NCBI RefSeq assembly: GCF_000218685.1
Contig: NW_006763294.1
Location: 248,001-312,000, forward strand
Direction: 5' to 3'
DNA: 64,000 nt
Source: Serpula lacrymans var. lacrymans S7.9
Lineage: Eukaryota; Basidiomycota; Agaricomycetes; Boletales; Serpulaceae
In this document: piece by piece, positions 58,509-64,000 of the stretch
How the letters are laid out: every line of letters starts with the position of its first letter
How positions within the stretch are numbered: the stretch's first letter is position 1
Notes under the pieces: generated by a model
Told to the model about the DNA's origin: nothing
What the model saw: only the letters and a program-made list of their open reading frames with translations
Databases searched by the model: none
Made by a program: the position numbers and the translations under genes

Positions 58509-59073
58509 TCATGCCATGAACGTTGCATGAACCGTGGTATGCTTGGTATTGTATGAGGAGGGTATTTTCATGACATTGTATTGCCAAGAACGAAGGAACC
58601 CAATCCCGATAGAAGAAGAAGCTAAAATAATTGTGTTGTATGTATGTTTTTATTCATCAATTAAAGTATTTGGCTTTCGCGTACATGGTGTGGTAGGTCG
58701 TCTAAGTGATAAATATGAAAAAAGAAAGCCTAAGCTGCCTTCAGGCGTAGATGTGATTCTAAGATAGACGAGATACGAGTCGATCGTAGAAAATAGTCTA
58801 CGTGTGAAATAGTGATGTGGCGTGCATCCTTCATCTGCTACCACATCAGCGTTCTATCGTTCAGTCTATGGTATTCGACGTTCGTGTCTAGTAGATAGAA
58901 AGAATAAATGATGAATTTTAAGCAAGGTTGGGTAAAGACCGGAGGGTCTTTCGGTTCGAAACACGGCCTAAATCCTAGAGTCTCGAGGCGAGCTGAAAAC
59001 CCAAGAAATTAGGAGTGCACGACGCGAGCAGCGAAGCTCGAACCAACCTGTTAGGAAGTGCAATTTGCTGGGA
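58509..59073. other. 3' region of AKR, then transposon edge
   Basis: No gene. After about 58,930 the sequence (AGACCGGAGGGTCTTTCGG hairpin, about 58,936-58,954) looks like the outer region of the following recombinase relic. The hairpin arms are AGACC and GGTCT around the GGAGG loop. Confidence 0.4.
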
Positions 59074-59580
59074 TTATCTTATCGGTGGCATGGTGTACCT
59101 TGTAAACGGTTCCAGCGCCGGAGAAGATTGCAGATATGGGGCTAATATCGTTGCATGGTTCCTCAGATAGAGGGTGAAAGCCTCGCTAGACCACCTCCCC
59201 ATGGTTTTGACTACGTCGAAAGGTACACCTTGTAGTAAGTATTCGAGTGTGCCACCTATACGAATGCTATGGCCTTTGATGTCCGGTAAGTTGTTGGTGG
59301 CGGGTATGGAAAGAATGCGTTTCGTGAACTCTTTTTTGGAGAGCGGGCATAGGCCTTTGGGATGTTTCCAAGCAAAGAGATGCGCTTGTGCGTGCGCTTT
59401 GTTGACTCGGAGGTGGTTCTCGAGTGCTTCTTTTGGGTCTGAAAGATTGTCTTGAGTTGCCCATTGTGCGTCTTCTCCCTTGGTTGGAGATGATTTCGTG
59501 GATGGGACGTGAAATTTGGTCACTTGAAGGTTATTTCTATCTCTTACTTCGGAGATGCTCGCGTGAGTTACATGTTTGTT
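59074..59580 (-). pseudogene. Tyrosine recombinase C-terminal fragment
   Basis: The frame ends at 59,074 and is open to at least 59,580 without an ATG (first listed start is a GTG). It reads TKFHVPSTKSSPTKGEDAQW, DPKEALENHLRVN, HLFAWKHPKGLCPLSKKEF and then the conserved end GHSIRIGGTLEYLLQGVPFD, MGRWSSEAFTLYLRNHA. HxxR (HSIR) and the nucleophile Tyr (FTLYLRNHA) are the catalytic end of tyrosine recombinases, as carried by DIRS/Crypton-type elements abundant in mushrooms. The N-terminal half with the first catalytic Arg is absent. It would cut and rejoin DNA through a 3'-phosphotyrosine; this copy is a relic. Confidence 0.75.
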
Positions 59581-59600
59581 GGGATTAAACTTTCAAACTT

Positions 59601-59662
59601 TGGGCCCGTTCGGCAGCCACCGTTTCAAAACGAGAGCCGTTTGAAAACGCGCTCGTTTTGAA
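59601..59662. repeat. Candidate transposon end with subterminal inverted repeat
   Basis: GGGCCCGTTCGGCAGCC starts at 59,602. An 11-bp perfect inverted repeat follows: TTCAAAACGAG at 59,624-59,634 and CTCGTTTTGAA at 59,652-59,662. It lies ~110 bp before a Harbinger-like ORF and looks like that element's left end. Confidence 0.45.
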
Positions 59663-59773
59663 TGAGCTGAGAGGCAAATGAAATTTCTCACGCTATGTCA
59701 CACCATGTCACGCGCGTTTCGGCATTGTAGATTATCAGTAGATAGTGGTTTTCCTGCCCCCCGAGCCTCCATC

Positions 59774-60093
59774 ATGACCACATCCTCCTCTCGAAAGAAA
59801 GCAGCTGCCTTGGCTCTCCTTAAGTCATCTCAGGCTCAACAAAGGAAGGCTGCTTCCCTGGCTTCAGCCACAGCTGCTGCTGCTGTATCACTGGCTTCAG
59901 TATCATCTCTTATTTAATCACCTCAGCATAATTCAATTTTAACTGGTCATGCTTGGGTTAGGGAGCTATTATGTGGACATCCTCGTCAATTCCATAATAT
60001 GATGGGGCTTTCCAAGCCAGTTTTCCGCAGGCTCCTCCAAGAGCTCAAGGATCATGCAGGTTTTTGTCACTCCAAGCATATCTCAAGATAAAC
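59774..60093 (+). pseudogene. Harbinger-like transposase N-terminus, cut by LTR-B
   Basis: ATG 59,774 opens MTTSSSRKKAAALALLKSS and an Ala/Ser-rich stretch to TAA at 59,915. The same frame then reads ILTGHAWVRELLCGHPRQF, NMMGLSKPVFRRLLQELKDH and GFCHSKHIS. The GHP...F....L..L pattern is the conserved N-terminal part of PIF/Harbinger-type (HARBI1) transposases in fungi. LTR-B starts at 60,094, and no DDE domain is seen beyond it. Confidence 0.6.
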
Positions 60094-60300
60094 TGTAACA
60101 ACCAAGAGTTTGTTACTCTGGCGCACAACTAGAACCAACTATAGAGGTAAATGATGAGGGAGTGGTTACCCTTTAGGCTTTGACAAGTTAGTTGTGAGGA
60201 TACAACAGGAGGACTCACTAAGTCCTTCCCCATGTATTGTTCCTGTATATATACTAAAATACATGAGGTACTGTACAGTTGTAAATAAAGTTTAAAGCAC
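60094..60300 (-). repeat. LTR-B relic, inner part lost
   Basis: Begins TGTAACAACCAAGAG and follows the outer half of LTR-B (ACTCTGGCGCACA, GGGAGTGGTTACCC, GTACTGTACAGTTG). It diverges near 60,300 before the TTATCGTAACA tip, so it is truncated. Confidence 0.75.
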
Positions 60301-61211
60301 CTGGTCCTCCCAGTTAGTCAGCCTTCTAATAATGGATGGTTACTGACTGGGCCAATTATTACAAGGCTCTCGCACGGAAAGCTCCAGACACCAGCATTAA
60401 ATCCTGCCCGAAATCCAGAACTAGCCGTTGGCAGAGTTCTTTGGGTTTCGCTTATCGATTCTGAGGGCCTCTGCATACACAATATATACAATGACTCTCA
60501 GGACCAGCTCTTCCCACGCTGTTTCCTCGTTTCTTGTTGTTATTGTCGTTGTCGTCTCCCCATTGTTGCTGTCATCTCCCCATCGTCGCCGTCATCACCT
60601 CCCTACCCACTGTCGTCATTGTTGCCTCCCCACCATCATCTCATTATCGTTGTCTAGCATCACAGCCGCAAAAGTAAGTCCACATGTATTATAAACTATA
60701 CTAACAGAAGTGCTATATATTGTTTAAACAAAATGGCCATCTGATCTCTATCAACAAAATATAACAAGGAGTAATGCTCTGTTGAAGAGCATGCGGCCTA
60801 TGTAAGTGCCATCCATCAATTTCACTCTGTGCATTCATCAATTGACTGATCAGCCAGATGTAGCGGCTGTCTTAACTCTGGAAACAGTGTGGCAATATGT
60901 TGGCTTTCAAGCATCTGTGCCACATCATCATGTGGCCTCCCATATGCACGGTCAAAATTCATAAGGATGTCTTCAAATTGGTCAAGAGCAGGGTTCGGAG
61001 AGAAGAGAAGACCTGTGTCTTCCAGCCAGGAATTGTGATAGCGATCAGTGGACCTTTGGAGGAATGCAATGGCACTGGCAGGTGGTTGACTTGGGACTGT
61101 TGATCCTCCCGCCTGAATAGCGACTGCAGAAGATGTCAAAGGAGCTTTGCCATCAATGGTGCATATATCTACACATTGTTGTTTGGATATTGTATGCTCA
61201 TTGACAGGGCT
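60301..61211 (-). pseudogene. Possible C-terminal continuation of the expanded-family ORF
   Basis: The frame 60,822-61,139 on the minus strand reads VAIQAGGSTVPSQPPASA, RSTDRYHNSWLEDTGLL and VAQMLESQHIATLFPELRQ. It follows in frame after a TGA at 61,212-61,214 that closes the main ORF, so it may be a read-through tail or a separate decayed exon. 60,301-60,820 contains nothing I can support. Confidence 0.35.
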
Positions 61212-62290
61212 TCAAAGCTGTTTGGTTCCCTTGTCTGATCTAGTTTGCCTATGGGTGTCTGCAATTTCCCCACTATCAAGTTTTCTGTTGCGGTTATTTG
61301 ACATTTCCATATACTCTTTTTTGCTAATACTTTTCCAATGTGTTGCTCCAGATTGCCATTTTTGCAACAGCATTTCAAGGTTTGGAAAAGTGCTCATTGC
61401 TTCACTCATGTTCTTGAAAGCAATGTTCTCAGGCCAGCCTCTAATATCAACTCTGTAGCGTTGAACAACATTTGGCCAATACTGTGCCCATTGCATCTTG
61501 GCATTGGGATTGTCAGTAATCTCGGCTAAGGCAGGTTAGTCAATTCGCTAGGCAACAGAAAATATGCTTTACTGACCAAGCTTTGTTGTTATTTCTGTGT
61601 GAATCTGTGCTCGGACACTAGCAATACACTGTCGGTGATTACTTGCTGCACCTGCTGACTAGTAAGTCTTCCTGCTCATTTTAACAACTTTTATAATTTA
61701 CCTTTTATACCCTGTACAGCATAACCCTCAAATTTTGTTACGAGGTCCTGATTGTCGATACTCATCACAGAAGGCATAAATTCCTCAGAACCCTCTGTCG
61801 CAACAGAGATCCCATGCAATGGCAAGTCGGTAGTGCCTCGGGCACTATATAATAAGGTCTCCACTCCGGTTTGGTAGCGCAAGTTGCTGAGCTGCAAGCA
61901 ATAAGTAAGTATATATGGTTGATGTCTGGGGGCAATACTCACTTCCGACTCTACAGCTTGGAGTGTTTGTGTAACATTATTCACTCTTGATTTTGTAGAT
62001 ATACAAAAACCTTTCCTTTTTCTCTTTCTGTGGTTTCTGAAGTCTTCGACGAGACATGCTTTCTCGTCTGAAGTGAGTGTGTGGTATTCGGCACTGTGGT
62101 CATGAACAAGGCTTTGTAGGACAGCCATCCCACTCCCTTCTAGAAATGGGTCAGGTCATTCTAGTCTTATGGTAAGTAAAGCACGTACTATTGCTTTGGT
62201 CTATCTCACAAATTTTCTTCCAGCAAAACACATTCCACGCACTCAGCTTCTTTTGTTCTCGGCACTTCAAGACTCGGCCAAAATAGAGGT
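61212..62290 (-). CDS. Expanded agaricomycete family protein, HMG-like N-terminus
   Basis: Right to left: KKLSAWNVFCWKKICEID (about 62,250), then ATG 62,128 (MAVLQSLVHDHSAEYHTLTS, DEKACLVEDFRNHRKRKRKG). Introns near 61,940-61,890, 61,700-61,650 and 61,590-61,540 join YQTGVETLLYSARGTTDLP, DLVTKFEGYAVQGIKG, NHRQCIASVRAQIHTEIT and AEITDNPNAKMQWAQYWPNV. The main ORF ends TRSDKGTKQL with TGA. The spacing of SAWN.F.WKK to LT..EK..LV..F resembles an HMG-box start, though too short to call. From memory, this family has many copies in mushroom genomes with conserved W-P/GVETLL/RWxxGxxxW blocks and no assigned function. Copy number and its place between transposon relics suggest a mobile or hitch-hiking gene. 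All exons join in frame, so the copy may be intact apart from its ends. Confidence 0.55.
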
Positions 62291-62344
62291 CATTTTGAAC
62301 ACGCCAATAACCCCTGCAATTTGATGTTGCAATGGCCGTCATTG

Positions 62345-63258
62345 TATTGTCAATGCATTCCCAAGCAGCTTCGAGATCATTCCTGAGCTGTTGGGATCAC
62401 TCACTACGCTTTGCTGCAATAATAGCCCTTGCTTCTTTGCTAAGTCACACACAGGGCCGAATGCGGGTTAGGCTTTGGGTATCATGGGGGCTGGTATGAG
62501 TACGGGCCCCGGCACCTCATTTCCTGACCGTGTATACCTGGTGTCCAGCCATGGGTAATAGACCTTGTAGAGAAGAGATGATGGGTATCAACACAGAGAG
62601 TGGGTGTGCACCAAAGTTTATCAGTAGCCCTACACTACTTTTATACTGAACTGACTCAGACAACGGGAGGGCACATGTTTATATTCTCGTAATTGAAAAA
62701 TGTACAAAACAATGAAGACACAAGCTACGTGTAACAGTAAAAAGACGTACACCACACCATAGAAAGCAGACAACATTGTAGATGAGTGCTGTAGCTTGTC
62801 AGCATGAGGATCTACTTCAATGAATAAGATATTTTACGTACCTTTACAACAAGAGTGTCGGCTGAATCGACAAGCAAAGCTTTGCAAAGATTTGAGGCCT
62901 GCTCATATGTAAGATTGCAGCTCGGAGATCTCAACACTGCATCCATATTTGGTCCAATACTCATAATTGGGGGTCAATGTGGTTGCAAGACGCAAGTTTG
63001 AACCGAGCAAGCAGTACTCTACTAAGTGTTGCTAAACTCCAAAATGTAAACTGTGTCCTGTCTCTATTGGTCAGTGGTGCAATGAAGATATGAGAGTTAC
63101 AGTGAAAGCTCCTTCAAGTGACCCTCAGAGTCAGAGGATATAGAATAATGTAAGAACCAGTCTCTTTGTCTCGAAATGAGGTTCTGCAAGTGCCACCCAC
63201 AGCCACACTTCTGTTATATTGTACAGAACATTTGTATTGTACCAAACTACTACAGTGC
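62345..63258. other. No gene seen; repeat-like
   Basis: About 900 bases without a convincing frame. 62,880-62,960 on the minus strand gives a short protein-like piece (CNLTYEQASNLCKALL), but its neighbours are not in frame. GC-rich GGGCCCCGGCACC near 62,500 is unlike its AT-rich surroundings and may be a transposon end. Confidence 0.4.
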
Positions 63259-64000
63259 TCAGGATAGAGTTCCAATGAAGTTAAAAGCGTCATAAACCAT
63301 TTCTGCATGCTCCTGTCTTGTTGTTAAATCTGAACAAGCAAGTCTGTAGCCAGTATTTTGTTTGATATATCCACGACGTCTGAAATACACTTTTAGACAT
63401 GTGAAATAAAAAAAAAAAAGAATAACATACCACCTGAGGGGGCAGGCCGTTTTTCGGCAGCAGTGGCAAGGCAATCTTGTAGTTGGACACCTATGCCACG
63501 TTTCCCTGAAAATTTGGGCATTGATTCTATGTAATCTAATCAGCGTAAGTGAACTTGATTTACAGCTGAACACCATAGCCATTGTCGTTTTAGCTCTCCT
63601 CCAAGCATGGGATTAGATAGATTAAGTTCCTGAATGACTTGAGTAACTTCATTTTCCTCATTGTATATTGCTGTTTGTAAACAGTGCATTTCAACATTCA
63701 ACCAAACAATTTCTTCACGAGCCCGGCATAGCTTAAATACTTGACACAAGCCGCCCTGTTTGCTGGTTTTGTCCAGTCCTGCATACAAATATCAGTTCAT
63801 GCATCATGTAAAAGATTAAATTCACCAAGAAATGTAAAATTGGCTATATCCTTCCAGGATATTTTTGGTTGTGGTGGGTTGAGAAGGTCCGCTTGGACAT
63901 TGTAGCAATTTATAGCACTGCGGATGGCCTCTGATTGCCGCTGCAAGCCTTTTGATATATGCTGTCAAAGCTTGTAGCCTATACCATAAGACTGAGGGTA
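63259..64000 (-). pseudogene. KDZ-type transposase C-terminal part, runs off right edge
   Basis: From the right edge the minus strand reads EAIRSAINCYNVQADLLNPP, KISWKDIANFTFLGEFNLL, DWTKPANRAACVKY, then with a frame change KLCRAREEIVWLNVEM, NPMLGGELKRQWLW. An (N/K)WK..V....FL..F.LLR start, a DxxxxPW-like block and (A)REEI.RLNVE are the conserved end of Kyakuja-Dileera-Zisupton transposases. A TGA interrupts LLHDA (around 63,810) where Arg is expected, and a one-base shift lies near 63,745, so the copy is dead. These elements are large cut-and-paste transposons abundant in mushroom genomes. Confidence 0.65.

Noticed and set aside
58936..58954. Short hairpin near CGGTTCGAAACAC suggesting a tRNA
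   Set aside because: The T-loop-like GGTTCGAAAC is present, but no acceptor or anticodon stem of proper spacing can be drawn.

Overview
The window looks like nuclear DNA of a mushroom-forming basidiomycete (Agaricomycetes). Host genes are split by many 48-60 bp GT-AG introns and lie tail-to-tail or head-to-head with short spacers. They encode fungal/eukaryotic proteins (a SWI1 ARID subunit, a Uso1/p115 tether, a PMR1-type Ca2+ pump, a DH-BAR-SH3 RhoGEF). The flanks are packed with Ty3/Gypsy, KDZ, Harbinger-like and tyrosine-recombinase remnants that are typical of mushroom genomes. I see no rRNA, tRNA, CRISPR or bacterial-type operon.

Layout. (1) 1-25,000 is a nested transposon block. Two decayed ORFs of mushroom-specific uncharacterised families (1-3,350) are cut by a ~1.76 kb LTR (3,326-5,084). 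A degenerate plus-strand Ty3/Gypsy body follows ('Gypsy A', 5,085-8,096), cut by a second copy of the same LTR (8,097-9,919). That LTR opens a large, nearly complete minus-strand Gypsy element ('Gypsy B': gag-protease 13,563-17,255, RT-RNase H 11,603-13,600, integrase 10,195-11,700), closed by a truncated third LTR copy (17,451-18,642). From 18,643 to 25,000 lie relics of another ORF, several copies of a ~400-450 bp LTR ('LTR-B', including a solo LTR with a perfect GGCCA target duplication), a gag fragment of the Gypsy A type and a transposase helix-turn-helix fragment. (2) 25,640-58,508 is a host gene block: RhoGEF (+), BBE-like FAD oxidoreductase (-), a dead cytochrome P450 (-), Uso1 (+), a molybdenum-cofactor-sulfurase-like PLP enzyme (-), a PMR1-like P-type ATPase (-), a small arginine/serine-rich protein (+), SWI1 (-), a saccharopine-dehydrogenase-like oxidoreductase (+), an unknown Ser/Gln-rich protein (-) and an aldo-keto reductase (+). 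(3) 59,074-64,000 is again transposon territory: a tyrosine-recombinase C-terminus, a Harbinger-like N-terminus cut by LTR-B, an expanded mushroom family with an HMG-like start, and the C-terminal part of a KDZ transposase running off the right edge.

The host genes do not form an operon or an obvious metabolic cluster. Several (RhoGEF, Uso1, PMR1) act in polarity, vesicle tethering and Golgi ion supply, but these are ordinary housekeeping functions and their proximity is probably chance. The transposon bodies share one decay signature: in-frame TGA at positions where arginine (CGA) is expected, as C-to-T change at CpG would produce. I did not find a convincing new biological system. The observations most worth a second look are the nested LTR arrangement, the long uncharacterised tail of the Gypsy B gag-protease ORF, the ~210-residue disordered insertion in the FAD oxidoreductase, and the unnamed mushroom-specific ORF families. 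Gene models were spliced by eye; exon edges without a stated coordinate are approximate.
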